A stretch of DNA of 64,000 nucleotides, from contig JAHCAO010000004.1 of assembly GCA_019634835.1 (NCBI GenBank), positions 1 through 64,000 on the forward strand, written 5' to 3'. The notes under the pieces were generated by a model. It saw nothing but the letters and a program-made list of their open reading frames with translations. It did no database searches and was not told the origin of the DNA. Origin of the DNA: Gammaproteobacteria bacterium. GTDB lineage: Bacteria > Pseudomonadota > Gammaproteobacteria > DSM-16500. Made by a program: the position numbers and the translations under genes. This document shows, piece after piece, positions 1 through 9,155 of this stretch; within the stretch, counting starts at the first letter, position 1, and each line of letters opens with the position of its first letter.

Positions 1-189
1 AAGGAAGAAAATCAGGGATTTGATGCGTTTTTGCCTTTAATTGATTCAGGGATCTCGATTTCTATTTGGTCTAAAGAGATGTTTTTCTCTATCATACTGT
101 ACACGTGTAAGAATTTTAATGAACATGATGCAGTTGCATTTATAAAAGATTATTTTCAAGCAGCATCTATTCAAACATTGTCTTTTTAA
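1..189 (+). CDS. C-terminal end of an S-adenosylmethionine decarboxylase-like protein (partial)
   Basis: The window opens inside a reading frame (frame 1) that runs 62 codons to a TAA at 187-189. The end of the protein, with SGISISIW, then SIILYTCKNF and AFIKDYFQA, resembles the C-terminal half of small bacterial SpeD/SpeH enzymes, where a strand carrying the pyruvoyl serine and a histidine is followed by a Cys-containing strand (FTC) and a final helix (polyamine synthesis). The match is imperfect. The usual Glu-Ser-His around the self-cleavage site reads Asp-Ser-Gly, so this could be a diverged or inactive homologue. The start lies outside the window. The family call is from memory of the fold pattern only. 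Confidence 0.35.
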   Translation, partial: KEENQGFDAFLPLIDSGISISIWSKEMFFSIILYTCKNFNEHDAVAFIKDYFQAASIQTLSF

Positions 190-425
190 TAAAAATTTTG
201 CTAGTACAGCTTCCTAGTGTACTTCTGCGTATAGAATTCTACCTGTTTTTTTATCTTTATTATATTTCAGCAGTAAAAATTTATTTTCATAGGGGGATAT
301 GAATCATAATGAATTTATTCCCAAATTGTTAGTATTTGTTTTATAAAATCGCAAAAAAAATAACTTGCGAATAAGCAGGGATATTCAGATAGAATACGAC
401 AATTGTTAAAACAGAGGCACCTACT
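190..425. other. Intergenic region upstream of glnA
   Basis: This 236-bp AT-rich gap contains no convincing gene. One small inverted repeat is visible (TCGCAA at 349-354 and TTGCGA at 365-370, with an A-rich loop). I see no clear sigma-54 (-24/-12) element, although glnA promoters often have one. The glnA promoter presumably lies here but I could not pin it down. Confidence 0.3.
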
Positions 426-1907
426 ATGAGTATTGAAATAAAGGAAATGACCGAAAAAAAAGCAGCAAAATTAGCTAAAGCTCATTATCCTGATGAAGCT
501 GGCAAAGAACAAGTCAGCAAGCTGATTGAAGACCATGGAGTGGAATTTGTTGATTTACGTTTCACTGATCTGCGTGGTAAAGAGCATCATGTTACTTTGC
601 CACAAAATAAAATTGATGATAATTTTTTTCTGTATGGTAAAGCTTTTGATGGATCTTCACTTTGTGGGTGGCAAGATATTAATGAGTCAGATTTATTATT
701 AATTCCTGATGCTTCTACCGCTATCATAGATATTTTTTGTGAGGCACCTACCTTAAATCTTCGGTGTGATGTTTATAACCCCATTACTCAAGCTCCTTAT
801 GCTCGCGATCCAAGAGGTGTTGCGATAAGAGCTGAAAAATATTTAGCAAAAAGTGGGATTGCAGATGTTTGTCATTTTGGACAAGAGGTTGAGTTTTTTA
901 TTTTTGAAGATGTGCGTTGGGACATTCAAATGAATGGATGTTTCTATGAAGTTGATTCCGATGAGGCAAATTGGAATACAGGCACGGTAATGGAATCCGG
1001 AAACATGGGACATCGTCCACGTATTAAAGGTGGATATTTTCCTGTGCCTCCAGTGGATTCATTCCATGATTTACGGGGTACAATGTGCACAGCACTTATG
1101 AATATGGGACTTATTCCGGAAGTTCATCATCATGAGGTTGCTACTTGTGGCCAAAATGAAATAACAACACGGTATAGTACATTGTTACATAAATGTGACG
1201 AGCAATTAATATTTAAATATGTCATTCAAAATGTTGCTAATGCACATAATAAAACAGTCACCTTCATGCCTAAGCCATTAGTAGGGGATAATGGTAGTGG
1301 ATTGCATTGTCATCAATCTCTTTCGAAAGAAGGTAAAAACATATTTGCTGGCGATGAATATGCTGGGCTTTCTGAGACAGCACTTTATTATATTGGTGGA
1401 ATTATAAAACATGCGCGGGCGTTAAATGCTTTCACTAATCCAACAACCAATAGCTATAAGCGATTAGTTCCTGGGTTTGAAGCGCCTGTGACAATGGTTT
1501 ACTCTGAAGGCAACCGCTCAGCCGGAATTCGTATTCCTCGAGTATTTAGTGAAAAAGAAAAGCGTATTGAAGTACGATTTCCAGATGCGATGGCCAATCC
1601 TTATCTTGCTTTCCCTGCGATGTTAATGGCAGGTTTAGATGGTATTAAAAACAAAATTCATCCAGGTCAAGCTATAGATGAAAATTTGTATGATTTGCCA
1701 GAAAAGAAAGTCAAATCTTTCCCCAGTCTGGCTTCTTCTCTTGAGCAAGCATTGGATTGCCTTGAAAAAGATCAAGCTTTTTTGTTAGAAGGTGGTGTAT
1801 TTACGAAAGAATTAATTGATGCTTATATTACTGTGAAGCGAGAAGAAGTCACGCGTGTTAACATGACGACCCACCCAGTGGAGTTTGATCTTTATTATAG
1901 CTTGTAG
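426..1907 (+). CDS. glnA: Glutamine synthetase, type I
   Basis: Catalyses ATP-dependent synthesis of glutamine from glutamate and ammonia in the cytosol, the central step of nitrogen assimilation. The 493-aa product has the beta-grasp N-terminal domain ([19 protein letters not shown]), the metal and substrate motifs [12 protein letters not shown] and NRSAGIRIP, and the adenylylation loop ENLYDLP with the modifiable tyrosine at residue 422, so GlnE-type control is likely. It is about 25 residues longer than the usual 468-469 aa because of an N-terminal extension rich in Lys and Glu. No methionine codon lies at the canonical start, so the extension appears real; ATG at 447 (residue 8) is an alternative start. 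It is followed by xthA after about 150 bp. Confidence 0.95.
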   Translation: MSIEIKEMTEKKAAKLAKAHYPDEAGKEQVSKLIEDHGVEFVDLRFTDLRGKEHHVTLPQNKIDDNFFLYGKAFDGSSLCGWQDINESDLLLIPDASTAIIDIFCEAPTLNLRCDVYNPITQAPYARDPRGVAIRAEKYLAKSGIADVCHFGQEVEFFIFEDVRWDIQMNGCFYEVDSDEANWNTGTVMESGNMGHRPRIKGGYFPVPPVDSFHDLRGTMCTALMNMGLIPEVHHHEVATCGQNEITTRYSTLLHKCDEQLIFKYVIQNVANAHNKTVTFMPKPLVGDNGSGLHCHQSLSKEGKNIFAGDEYAGLSETALYYIGGIIKHARALNAFTNPTTNSYKRLVPGFEAPVTMVYSEGNRSAGIRIPRVFSEKEKRIEVRFPDAMANPYLAFPAMLMAGLDGIKNKIHPGQAIDENLYDLPEKKVKSFPSLASSLEQALDCLEKDQAFLLEGGVFTKELIDAYITVKREEVTRVNMTTHPVEFDLYYSL

Positions 1908-2055
1908 ATAATGACTACTCTTGCTTCACAACAAACTGCATCACGTTGATGTGATGTATAGAGGCGGTTTTTCTGTATAGCGTGTTGGAGATATTTATTC
2001 TAGGCGAGATAGTGCAACGCTATCTTATCTGGTTTTTTCTAGGTAAGTAAAACGC

Positions 2056-2832
2056 ATGTCATCATTTAAAATTGCAACGTGGAATGTCAATTCATTACGC
2101 GTACGTTTGCCGCATGTTTTAGAATGGCTTTACTATGTCAAGCCGGATGTTCTGGCATTACAAGAAACAAAGTTACAGGATGAAGCTTTCCCAGCTGCTG
2201 TCATTCAAGAAGCGGGTTATGAAGCCGTCTTTTCTGGGCAGCGAACTTACAATGGGGTAGCCATTTTAAGCCGAAAAAAAGCTTCTGACATGATGGTAGA
2301 ACTTCCTAATTTTCAGGATCCGCAGCGACGTGTATTAGCGGCTATGGTTGAGGATATCCGGGTTCTTAACGTATATGTTCCGAATGGTGAAAGTATTGCC
2401 TCAGATAAATATCAGTACAAATTAAATTGGCTAAAAAATCTGGAACTTTTTTTACGAGACGAACTTAAGAAGTATCCTAAACTCATTATATTAGGTGATT
2501 TTAACATTGCTCCAGAAGAAATGGATGTTCACGATCCTAAATTATGGGATGGAAGAGTATTGTTTAGTGAAAAAGAACGACAAGCATTTCAAGATATGCT
2601 GCATGTTGGATTAGCAGATTGCTTTAGAAAAACTAATCCATCTGAAAAAAGTTTTTCTTGGTGGGATTATCGGATGAATGCATTCAAACGCGATTTAGGA
2701 CTGCGTATTGATCATATTCTTGCAAGCTCTGTGCTTGTTTCAGCTTGTGTAAAATGTTACATCGATAAAACTCCACGCTCGCAAGAGCGCCCTTCTGATC
2801 ATGCACCTGTTGTTGCAGAGTTCATTCTATGA
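2056..2832 (+). CDS. xthA: Exodeoxyribonuclease III
   Basis: AP endonuclease and 3'-5' exonuclease of base-excision repair. It cleaves at abasic sites and removes 3' blocking groups from DNA. The 258-aa protein is close to full length for the family. Its endonuclease/exonuclease/phosphatase motifs are all present: ATWNVNS near residue 7, QETK with the metal-binding Glu37, GDFNIAP with Asp148 and Asn150, RIDHIL with Asp219, and SDHAPV with the catalytic His249. Nothing suggests inactivation. The gene stands alone between glnA and an ankyrin gene on the same strand. Confidence 0.95.
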   Translation: MSSFKIATWNVNSLRVRLPHVLEWLYYVKPDVLALQETKLQDEAFPAAVIQEAGYEAVFSGQRTYNGVAILSRKKASDMMVELPNFQDPQRRVLAAMVEDIRVLNVYVPNGESIASDKYQYKLNWLKNLELFLRDELKKYPKLIILGDFNIAPEEMDVHDPKLWDGRVLFSEKERQAFQDMLHVGLADCFRKTNPSEKSFSWWDYRMNAFKRDLGLRIDHILASSVLVSACVKCYIDKTPRSQERPSDHAPVVAEFIL

Positions 2833-2894
2833 TGAAGTCGAAATTTTTGATGAATTTAATTTCATATTTTTAAAGTGAGGAGAGCATATTTAAG

Positions 2895-4616
2895 ATGAGT
2901 CATACAAGAAGAGCTAAAAAAGGACAAAAAAATCCAACAGATCGGCTGATTCAAGCAATCCGGAAGCAGGATATAGAGGAAATTCAGCAGTCCATTAAAG
3001 CAGGAGCTGATTTGGCTGAAAAACGAGATGTCAAAGAGTCCAACAGACAATTGACTCCTATTCAGTTAGCCGTCATTTTGAAGCATTGGAATTGTGTTGA
3101 GGCGATAGTGTTGGGATCACCACTTAAATATTCTAGAAATAAGAAGGATGAGAAGGATAGCCATGCATATGGCTCTGCATTGTATTTTATTATTAAGGAT
3201 CAACAGTTAGATCTAGCTAATAAGTTCTTTAATGCGGAGATTTCCTTTTCTCTTGACTGGCGTGACACTGCAACGGGAAATAACGTTTTACATGAAGCAG
3301 TGACCCTTAATCAATCTGACATATTGAAATTATTATTGCAGCACGGTTCTTCAGTAAATTGGGAGCATCATTGGCATAAAAAAAATCGCGATAACAAGAC
3401 GCCGGTTGAGTTAGCTAGTGATTTAAAGCACTGGAATTGTGTGCAAGTTTTTTTGGAGATGACTCCCTCCATAGAAAGGAATAGATATCCTCACTATGAA
3501 AATGTGCTACTGAATGCAATCAAAGCCAAGAATTATGCTATCGTTAAATTACTATTAGAGAAAAATATACCTTGTAATAAATTTAACCAAGAGCATGGAA
3601 ATGTTGCCTTGTCTGCCGCATTAGGTGTGGATCAAACGAGTATTGAAATCGTTAAGTTATTATTAAAACATGGTGTTGATTATAATGCGAGAAATAATGC
3701 GGCAGAAATGGCTGCAGATGTGGCTGAGAGATTGGGCTATTTCTCTTGCGCTAAAATTTTGAAAGATTATGCAAAGAAAGAGAACAATGAAGAACAGTTG
3801 AAAGCATTGAGTAAAAAGCTTCAGCATGAAATTACAAGCAAAACCTGGAAAATTCCAGGACTTTGGGGAATAGGTTGGGTAAGCGTTAAATCTGGTGAGC
3901 CTTCAACACCAAAGCCTATTCAGCAGATTCAAAAAAAACTATGGGTACTAGATGTTACATCCGATAAAATTGTTCTTTATAAGGAAATAGAAAAAATCTT
4001 AGCTGAAGCGTTTCAGGATACAACAGCACATCATACCACCATCGAATTTTATCAGAAGTGGTTGAGCATACTGAGGTCAGATAGGATTTTTTCCTTCGAC
4101 ATGGACCAATCGGCTTGTGTTCAACAGGGAGCTGTAATGAATACAGCGAACATGCAGCCTGTTTATTATGCAACGATACCAGAGGTTCCTGTTGTTGATG
4201 GGTATATTGCTACCCAGTATCCTTCCGACTCACCTTATGTTGTTTTAGCTCCAGTGGAAGGTCAGCATGTATACTATGTTCCTTTAGAGGGGGTAACTGT
4301 AAATGATAATAACGTATGTGCATTAGAGGGTGCTGGTGATTATTTTCCATTAGCGCAGTTAGCGAATGATCCATCTTTGGCTGTTTCGACACTGCCTCCT
4401 CCTCCTTCATTAACTCCTGTTTATCAGAGAATCTATTCACCGGAGGAAGTTTATGGAGAGTCATCACGTAGTACAAGCGCAAGGAAATCTGCAGCACGGC
4501 CAGCATCCTTATCTGCCTCTTCAAGTACTACGTTTTTTGGATCAACCGGTAAATCCCAGGGTAAGGCGGAATCCCTTCATGCATGGGAGTGGTCTAGAAC
4601 TTTTAATAAGCTGTAA
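2895..4616 (+). CDS. Ankyrin-repeat protein, candidate secreted effector
   Basis: A 573-aa protein with ankyrin-type helix pairs. The repeats appear around residues 17-70, 125-190 and 200-300, for example NVLHEAVTLNQSDILKLLL, and IEIVKLLLKHGVD followed by an asparagine-rich turn. After about residue 300 the repeats stop. A linker leads to a Tyr/Pro/Val-rich stretch (about 415-480), a PPPPS segment, and a Ser-rich, basic C-terminus. No signal peptide or membrane segment is visible. A Shine-Dalgarno-like GTGAGGAGAG lies upstream of the ATG. Ankyrin proteins of this layout are common type IV effectors in Legionella and Coxiella, but secretion here is inference. No enzymatic domain is recognised. 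Confidence 0.8.
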   Translation: MSHTRRAKKGQKNPTDRLIQAIRKQDIEEIQQSIKAGADLAEKRDVKESNRQLTPIQLAVILKHWNCVEAIVLGSPLKYSRNKKDEKDSHAYGSALYFIIKDQQLDLANKFFNAEISFSLDWRDTATGNNVLHEAVTLNQSDILKLLLQHGSSVNWEHHWHKKNRDNKTPVELASDLKHWNCVQVFLEMTPSIERNRYPHYENVLLNAIKAKNYAIVKLLLEKNIPCNKFNQEHGNVALSAALGVDQTSIEIVKLLLKHGVDYNARNNAAEMAADVAERLGYFSCAKILKDYAKKENNEEQLKALSKKLQHEITSKTWKIPGLWGIGWVSVKSGEPSTPKPIQQIQKKLWVLDVTSDKIVLYKEIEKILAEAFQDTTAHHTTIEFYQKWLSILRSDRIFSFDMDQSACVQQGAVMNTANMQPVYYATIPEVPVVDGYIATQYPSDSPYVVLAPVEGQHVYYVPLEGVTVNDNNVCALEGAGDYFPLAQLANDPSLAVSTLPPPPSLTPVYQRIYSPEEVYGESSRSTSARKSAARPASLSASSSTTFFGSTGKSQGKAESLHAWEWSRTFNKL

Positions 4617-4713
4617 GTTAGGATTAGCTGTAACTTGAGTTGAAGTTGTCAACAGTTGATTATGGGGTGATTCTTGGTTATGATTGCCCCCTATTTTATG
4701 AGGGTTCGTCGGA

Positions 4714-4950
4714 ATGAAGCCAGATATCCATCCAGAATATAAAGATATTAAAGTAGTTTGTAGTTGTGGTAGTACGTTTGTAACACGTTCAACTTTAGGC
4801 AAAGAACAGCTATTGCTTGAAGTCTGCTCTGTTTGCCATCCATTTTATACAGGAACACAAAAGATTGTGGATACCGCAGGTAGAGTGGATCGCTTCCGTC
4901 AGAAATATGGCCTTAAAGGTAAAGAAGCTAAAAAGACTGACGAAAAATAA
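4714..4950 (+). CDS. rpmE: 50S ribosomal protein L31, zinc-binding form
   Basis: Late-assembling large-subunit protein that helps bridge to the 30S head. The 78-aa product carries the zinc pattern C16-x-C18 (VCSCGS) and C38-x-x-C41 ([10 protein letters not shown]), so it is the Cys-containing paralogue rather than the zinc-independent YkgM type. The family signature HPFYTG is intact. It lies between the ankyrin gene and the malic enzyme gene and is separate from the large ribosomal clusters further on. Confidence 0.95.
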   Translation: MKPDIHPEYKDIKVVCSCGSTFVTRSTLGKEQLLLEVCSVCHPFYTGTQKIVDTAGRVDRFRQKYGLKGKEAKKTDEK

Positions 4951-5001
4951 CACTCAATATAGCGGCTGTCATTATAAGTTAATAGAAAAAGTATACTATT
5001 C

Positions 5002-6225
5002 ATGTCAGATATTTTACGGCAAGCTGCATTAAATTATCATTCGCAACCTGTTCCAGGAAAAGTGTGTATCGCGCTCAGTAAACCTACGGGGACGCAATAC
5101 GATTTATCACTTGCTTATACGCCTGGTGTTGCTGAGCCTGTCAAAGAAATTGCAAAAGATGCTTCTACTGCATACCAATATACCAATAAGGGTAATTTAG
5201 TTGCCGTGATTTCTAATGGTACTGCAGTGCTAGGCTTAGGTAAGATGGGAGCACTAGCTAGTAAACCGGTGATGGAAGGTAAAGCCGCTCTGTTTAAGCG
5301 TTTCGCTGGCATTGATGTATTTGATATCGAAATTGATTGTGACAATCCGCAAGACTTAGTCGATACCATTGTGCGCATCGCTCCCACCTTTGGTGGAATT
5401 AATCTAGAAGATATTAAAGCGTCTGAATGTTTTTTCGTGGAAGCCGAGTTAAAAAAACGTCTTAACATTCCTGTGTTACATGATGATCAGCAAGGTACGG
5501 CGATTGTGGTGTCAGCAGCATTGTTGAATGCACTAGATCTTCAAGGATTACGATTGCCTGATGCAAAAATAGTGTGTTTAGGTGCTGGTGCTGCTGGTAT
5601 CGCCACTATGCGTTTATTATTGAAACTAGGTGCGGTACGGGAAAATATTTATTTGGTCGATAGAGAAGGAGTCATACATTCAGGTCGACAAAATTTAACA
5701 AATGAAAAAAAAGAATTTGCGAATGTGACCAGTAAACGCTCGCTGGCAGATGCTATGCATGATGCAAACGTCTTCATCGGCGTTTCTGGTCCTCAGTTAC
5801 TCGCGCCAGAAATGGTGCAAACCATGGCAAAAAGACCAATTATTTTTGCCTTGTCTAATCCAGTACCGGAAATCATGCCAGAAGATGTATGGCGTATCCG
5901 TAATGATGTTATTTTGGCAACAGGCCGTAGTGATTATCCCAATCAAGTTAATAATGTATTGTGTTTTCCTTATCTCTTCCGAGGCGCGCTAGATGTGCGT
6001 GCGGCCACTATTAATGAAGAAATGCAGTTAGCTGCTGTTGATGCGATCCGGTCATTAGCAAAAGAGCCGGTGCCAGATGATGTACTTGCTGCTTATGGAA
6101 TTGAGCACGGTTTGGCATTTGGCCCGGCTTATTTAATTCCTAAACCTGTTGATCCACGCCTGAAGGATCAAGTTTCTGCGGCGGTTGCAAAAGCAGCCAT
6201 TGCGTCGGGTGTGGCAGGTATTTGA
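5002..6225 (+). CDS. maeB: Malic enzyme, single-domain form (NAD(P)-dependent)
   Basis: Oxidatively decarboxylates malate to pyruvate, giving NAD(P)H. The 407-aa protein has the N-terminal malic domain (AYTPGVAEPVKEIA, GLGKMGALASKPVMEGKA, catalytic region LEDIKASECFF, metal site HDDQQGTA) and a Rossmann domain with GAGAAGIA near residue 195. E. coli MaeB is about 760 aa with a C-terminal phosphotransacetylase domain. Here the stop codon follows the malic domain and no trace of that domain lies before the tRNA genes, so this is a short form like Bacillus YtsJ. Cofactor preference cannot be read from the sequence with confidence. Confidence 0.85.
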   Translation: MSDILRQAALNYHSQPVPGKVCIALSKPTGTQYDLSLAYTPGVAEPVKEIAKDASTAYQYTNKGNLVAVISNGTAVLGLGKMGALASKPVMEGKAALFKRFAGIDVFDIEIDCDNPQDLVDTIVRIAPTFGGINLEDIKASECFFVEAELKKRLNIPVLHDDQQGTAIVVSAALLNALDLQGLRLPDAKIVCLGAGAAGIATMRLLLKLGAVRENIYLVDREGVIHSGRQNLTNEKKEFANVTSKRSLADAMHDANVFIGVSGPQLLAPEMVQTMAKRPIIFALSNPVPEIMPEDVWRIRNDVILATGRSDYPNQVNNVLCFPYLFRGALDVRAATINEEMQLAAVDAIRSLAKEPVPDDVLAAYGIEHGLAFGPAYLIPKPVDPRLKDQVSAAVAKAAIASGVAGI

Positions 6226-6243
6226 CAAGACTCACATTCGTGA

Positions 6244-6272
6244 TTGACATCACTAACATCATCAAGCAAAAT
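6244..6272 (+). promoter_or_regulatory. Predicted sigma-70 promoter of the tRNA-tufB operon
   Basis: A perfect -35 hexamer TTGACA (6244-6249) is followed by a 17-bp spacer and CAAAAT (6267-6272, 4 of 6 matches to TATAAT). Transcription would start about 10 bp before tRNA-Tyr, which fits a stable-RNA operon that goes on into tufB. The prediction rests on sequence match only. Confidence 0.55.
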
Positions 6273-6288
6273 TCACGCTCGATTTCTA

Positions 6289-6371
6289 GGAGGGGTTCCC
6301 GAGCGGCCAAAGGGATCAGACTGTAAATCTGACGGCTTACGCCTTCGAAGGTTCGAATCCTTCCCCCTCCA
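6289..6371 (+). tRNA. tRNA-Tyr (anticodon GTA)
   Basis: A class II tRNA of 83 nt without encoded CCA. The acceptor arms GGAGGGG and CCCCTCC pair fully, the anticodon GTA is at 6323-6325, a long variable arm (GGCTTACGCC region) is present, and the T arm is GAAGG-TTCGAAT-CCTTC. It is the first gene of a Tyr-Gly-Thr-tufB cluster that matches the E. coli tyrU-glyT-thrT-tufB order. Confidence 0.97.
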
Positions 6372-6476
6372 ATTCTGGATACCAGAAGCTGGATTTTTGA
6401 AAGCAGCTACATACTTTTATTGGGGTATGGTTGCAGAGTAAAGATGGCAAGATTCTAGTTTCTGGTAATTAGAAAA

Positions 6477-6547
6477 GCGGGTGTAGTTCAATGGTAGAAC
6501 TTCAGCCTTCCAAGCTGATAGCGTGGGTTCGATTCCCATCACCCGCT
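6477..6547 (+). tRNA. tRNA-Gly (anticodon TCC)
   Basis: A 71-nt cloverleaf with acceptor arms GCGGGTG/CACCCGC, discriminator T, anticodon loop CTTCCAA (anticodon TCC) and T loop TTCGATT. CCA is not encoded. It lies 9 nt before tRNA-Thr in the same predicted transcript. Confidence 0.97.
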
Positions 6548-6556
6548 CGTTAGAGT

Positions 6557-6629
6557 GCCCACATAGCTCAGTCGGTAGAGCACTTCCTTGGTAAGGAAGA
6601 GGTGACCGGTTCGATTCCGGTTGTGGGCT
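6557..6629 (+). tRNA. tRNA-Thr (anticodon GGT)
   Basis: A 73-nt cloverleaf with acceptor arms GCCCACA/TGTGGGC, D arm with the AGCTCAGTCGGTAGAGC pattern, anticodon loop TTGGTAA (anticodon GGT) and T arm ACCGG-TTCGATT-CCGGT. It immediately precedes tufB, as in other gammaproteobacteria. Confidence 0.97.
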
Positions 6630-6760
6630 ATGATCTAGGCTAACCTAGAATGAAGAAGGTTTTTCTCTTTCTATATGCCAGTAGATTCATGACTGCGAGC
6701 GTAGATCGTTTCTGATTTCAATAGGGGATGTGGCGTTACTTATTTAGAGGAGCGTACTCG

Positions 6761-7951
6761 ATGAGCAAGCAAGTATTTGAGCGTACGAAACCGCATGTTA
6801 ACGTAGGGACGATAGGTCACGTAGACCATGGTAAGACGACGTTGACAGCGGCATTAACGAGCATATTAGCGAAGCAATTTGGAGGGGAAGCGAGAGCGTA
6901 CGACCAGATTGATAATGCGCCGGAAGAGAAAGCGCGAGGGATCACGATCGCGACGTCCCATGTGGAGTATCAGTCAGCGAACAGGCACTATGCGCATGTA
7001 GATTGTCCCGGGCATGCGGATTATGTGAAGAACATGATTACGGGTGCAGCGCAGATGGATGGAGCGATATTGGTGGTATCAGCGGCGGATGGCCCGATGC
7101 CACAGACGCGAGAGCATATTTTGTTGGCTCGTCAAGTGGGGGTACCATGCATTGTGGTGTATTTGAACAAAGCGGACATGGTGGATGATAAAGAGTTGTT
7201 AGAGTTAGTGGAGATGGAAGTAAGAGATTTATTGACGCAGTATCAGTTTCCAGGAGATAAGACGCCGGTGGTAGTGGGCAGTGCGTTGAAGGCATTGGAA
7301 GGAGATACGAGCGAGATAGGGGTTCCCTCGATAGTGAAGTTAGTGGAAGTGATGGATGAGTATGTACCGATCCCGGAGAGGCCGGTGGATCAACCGTTTT
7401 TGCTGCCGATAGAGGATGTGTTTTCGATATCGGGGAGAGGGACGGTGGTAACGGGTCGAATAGAGAGAGGGATAGTGAAGGTAGGGGAAGAGTTAGAGAT
7501 AGTGGGATTAAAGCCGACGGCGAAGACGATCTGTACGGGAGTGGAGATGTTCCGTAAGTTGTTGGATGAAGGGAGAGCGGGTGACAATGTAGGGGTATTG
7601 TTGAGGGGGACGAAGCGAGAAGAAGTTGAACGTGGACAAGTGCTATCGAAGCCAGGTAGTATAACGCCCCACACGAAATTTGAAGCGGAAGTGTATGTGT
7701 TGTCGAAAGAGGAAGGGGGAAGGCATACACCGTTTTTCAAAGGCTATCGTCCGCAGTTTTATTTTAGGACGACGGATGTGACGGGAGAAGTGCAGTTGCC
7801 GGAGGGAGTAGAGATGGTGATGCCGGGAGATAATATCAAGATGGTGGTGAGCTTGATAGCGCCGGTGGCAATGGAAGAAGGGGTGCGATTTGCAATTCGC
7901 GAAGGTGGCCGTACGGTCGGTGCTGGTGTCGTCTCTAAAGTAGTTGAGTAG
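6761..7951 (+). CDS. tufB: Elongation factor Tu (copy 1)
   Basis: GTPase that delivers aminoacyl-tRNA to the ribosomal A site. The 396-aa product has G1 GHVDHGKT, switch-region RGITI, G3 DCPGHADY, G4 NKADMVDD, and domains 2 and 3 ending [10 protein letters not shown]. The ATG at 6761 after TTAGAGGAG is the true start; an in-frame ATG at 6728 would only add 11 unconserved residues. The coding sequence is identical to the copy at 23455-24645 from ATG to the last sense codon, while flanks and stop codons (TAG here, TAA there) differ. Codon use is peculiar: ATA, ACG, GGG, GCG and AGA are frequent, whereas neighbouring highly expressed genes prefer ATT, ACA, GGT and CGT. Confidence 0.98.
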   Translation: MSKQVFERTKPHVNVGTIGHVDHGKTTLTAALTSILAKQFGGEARAYDQIDNAPEEKARGITIATSHVEYQSANRHYAHVDCPGHADYVKNMITGAAQMDGAILVVSAADGPMPQTREHILLARQVGVPCIVVYLNKADMVDDKELLELVEMEVRDLLTQYQFPGDKTPVVVGSALKALEGDTSEIGVPSIVKLVEVMDEYVPIPERPVDQPFLLPIEDVFSISGRGTVVTGRIERGIVKVGEELEIVGLKPTAKTICTGVEMFRKLLDEGRAGDNVGVLLRGTKREEVERGQVLSKPGSITPHTKFEAEVYVLSKEEGGRHTPFFKGYRPQFYFRTTDVTGEVQLPEGVEMVMPGDNIKMVVSLIAPVAMEEGVRFAIREGGRTVGAGVVSKVVE

Positions 7952-7962
7952 TATTTAATGTT

Positions 7963-8035
7963 AGGCCAGTAGCTCAATTGGCAGAGCGGCGGTCTCCAAA
8001 ACCGCAGGTTGGGGGTTCGAGACCCTCCTGGCCTG
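7963..8035 (+). tRNA. tRNA-Trp (anticodon CCA)
   Basis: A 73-nt cloverleaf with acceptor arms AGGCCAG/CTGGCCT, discriminator G, anticodon loop CTCCAAA (anticodon CCA) and T arm GGGGG-TTCGAGA-CCCTC. It starts 11 nt after tufB and precedes secE, an arrangement shared with many gammaproteobacteria. Confidence 0.97.
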
Positions 8036-8088
8036 AATCTTTGGGTTAATTAAAGAGAAATAATGGCGTGAAATCAAAGGCGAATGTG

Positions 8089-8469
8089 ATGGTTTTAAAA
8101 GCTGAGAATCAGGAAGAATCGCGGCTGGATTGGTTTAAATGGTTGGTTGCTTTAGCTTTATTGCTTGCCGGATTGGTTGGTAATCATTACTATAGCGATG
8201 CATCTATGCCGTTGCGTATGTTGGCTTGGGTCGCGGTATTGGTTGTTTCTGGTTTTATTATTTCAAAAACGCAGACAGGTAGATGGGTTGTTGATTTTTT
8301 TCAAGATTCTCGAGCGGAGTTACGTAAAGTTATTTGGCCAACACGCGAAGAAACAATGCAAACTACATTGGTAGTAGCGAGCATGGTGGTCATTTTGGCC
8401 CTACTTTTATGGGGCATGGATGGCATATTGGTCTGGCTTATTGGCTGGTTAACGGGACAAAGGGGCTGA
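8089..8469 (+). CDS. secE: Preprotein translocase subunit SecE
   Basis: Essential membrane subunit that clamps SecY in the SecYEG translocon. The 126-aa product (from ATG 8089) has three predicted membrane segments, near residues 17-35, 43-60 and 94-115, as in E. coli SecE rather than the single-span form. The conserved cytoplasmic amphipathic helix FFQDSRAELRKVIWPTREE lies before the last span. ATG 8089 has an AAAGG about 8 nt upstream; GTG 8068 is an in-frame alternative that would add 7 residues. nusG follows closely. Confidence 0.93.
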   Translation: MVLKAENQEESRLDWFKWLVALALLLAGLVGNHYYSDASMPLRMLAWVAVLVVSGFIISKTQTGRWVVDFFQDSRAELRKVIWPTREETMQTTLVVASMVVILALLLWGMDGILVWLIGWLTGQRG

Positions 8470-8496
8470 GTATTGAGTTATGAGGGGTATTAAATT

Positions 8497-9051
8497 ATGA
8501 CAACAGATCAGACAATGCCAAAAAAGCGCTGGTATGTTGTGCACGCCTATTCTGGATTTGAGAAATATGTCATGCAAGCGCTACAAGAGCGTATTCGCTT
8601 AGATGGTGTAGAAGAAAAATTCGGTGAAATTTTAGTGCCGACGGAAGAGGTTGTTGAGCTGCGTAGTGGCCAGAAAAGAAAGAGTGAGAGAAAATTTTTT
8701 CCTGGCTATGTGTTAGTTGAAATGATAATGGATGAACAAACCTGGCATCTAGTCAGATCGACGCCAAAAGTTTTAGGTTTTATTGGTGGGACGAGTGATA
8801 AACCGGCTCCCATTACTCCTAAAGAAGCGGAAGTCATCTTGCAACGTATGCAAGATAGTAGTGAGAAACCTAAACCGAAAGTACTATTTGAGATTGGTGA
8901 AGTAGTGCGAGTAATTGATGGGCCATTTGCTGATTTTAATGGTGTTGTTGAAGAAGTTAACTATGAGAAAAGCCGACTGAGAGTGGCAGTCATGATTTTC
9001 GGTCGTTCGACTCCGGTAGAATTGCAGTTTGATCAGGTGGAAAAAGGGTAG
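8497..9051 (+). CDS. nusG: Transcription termination/antitermination factor NusG
   Basis: Binds the RNA polymerase clamp, suppresses pausing, and links polymerase to Rho or to ribosomal S10. The 184-aa protein has an N-terminal NGN domain starting [17 protein letters not shown], including [10 protein letters not shown], and a C-terminal KOW domain ([20 protein letters not shown]). Length and domain order are normal. TGAGGGG before the ATG is a good ribosome-binding site. It forms a pair with secE upstream of the rplKAJL genes. Confidence 0.98.
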   Translation: MTTDQTMPKKRWYVVHAYSGFEKYVMQALQERIRLDGVEEKFGEILVPTEEVVELRSGQKRKSERKFFPGYVLVEMIMDEQTWHLVRSTPKVLGFIGGTSDKPAPITPKEAEVILQRMQDSSEKPKPKVLFEIGEVVRVIDGPFADFNGVVEEVNYEKSRLRVAVMIFGRSTPVELQFDQVEKG

Positions 9052-9155
9052 AAAGATAGTTGCATTTGTACATGTAACCATCAAGCAATTAAGTATTTTT
9101 TATGTTTTTTACAGGGGAGCCGGAAGGCATTTGTACCCAATGTATGAGGTGAATT

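Noticed and set aside
1908-2055. Terminator after glnA (CATCAC/GTGATG hairpin)
   Set aside because: The stem is only 6 bp and no T run follows directly.
4210-4524. Antisense frame in the ankyrin gene
   Set aside because: It lies wholly inside a well-supported gene, has no ribosome-binding site and no recognisable product.
6728-6760. Longer start for tufB adding 11 residues
   Set aside because: The extra residues are not in EF-Tu and the second copy lacks them; ATG 6761 has a proper ribosome-binding site.
7038-7730. Long antisense open frames in both tuf genes (230 and 116 codons)
   Set aside because: They arise from the unusual codon composition of tuf, are the same in both copies, have no ribosome-binding site and give low-complexity Pro/Ser/Leu products.
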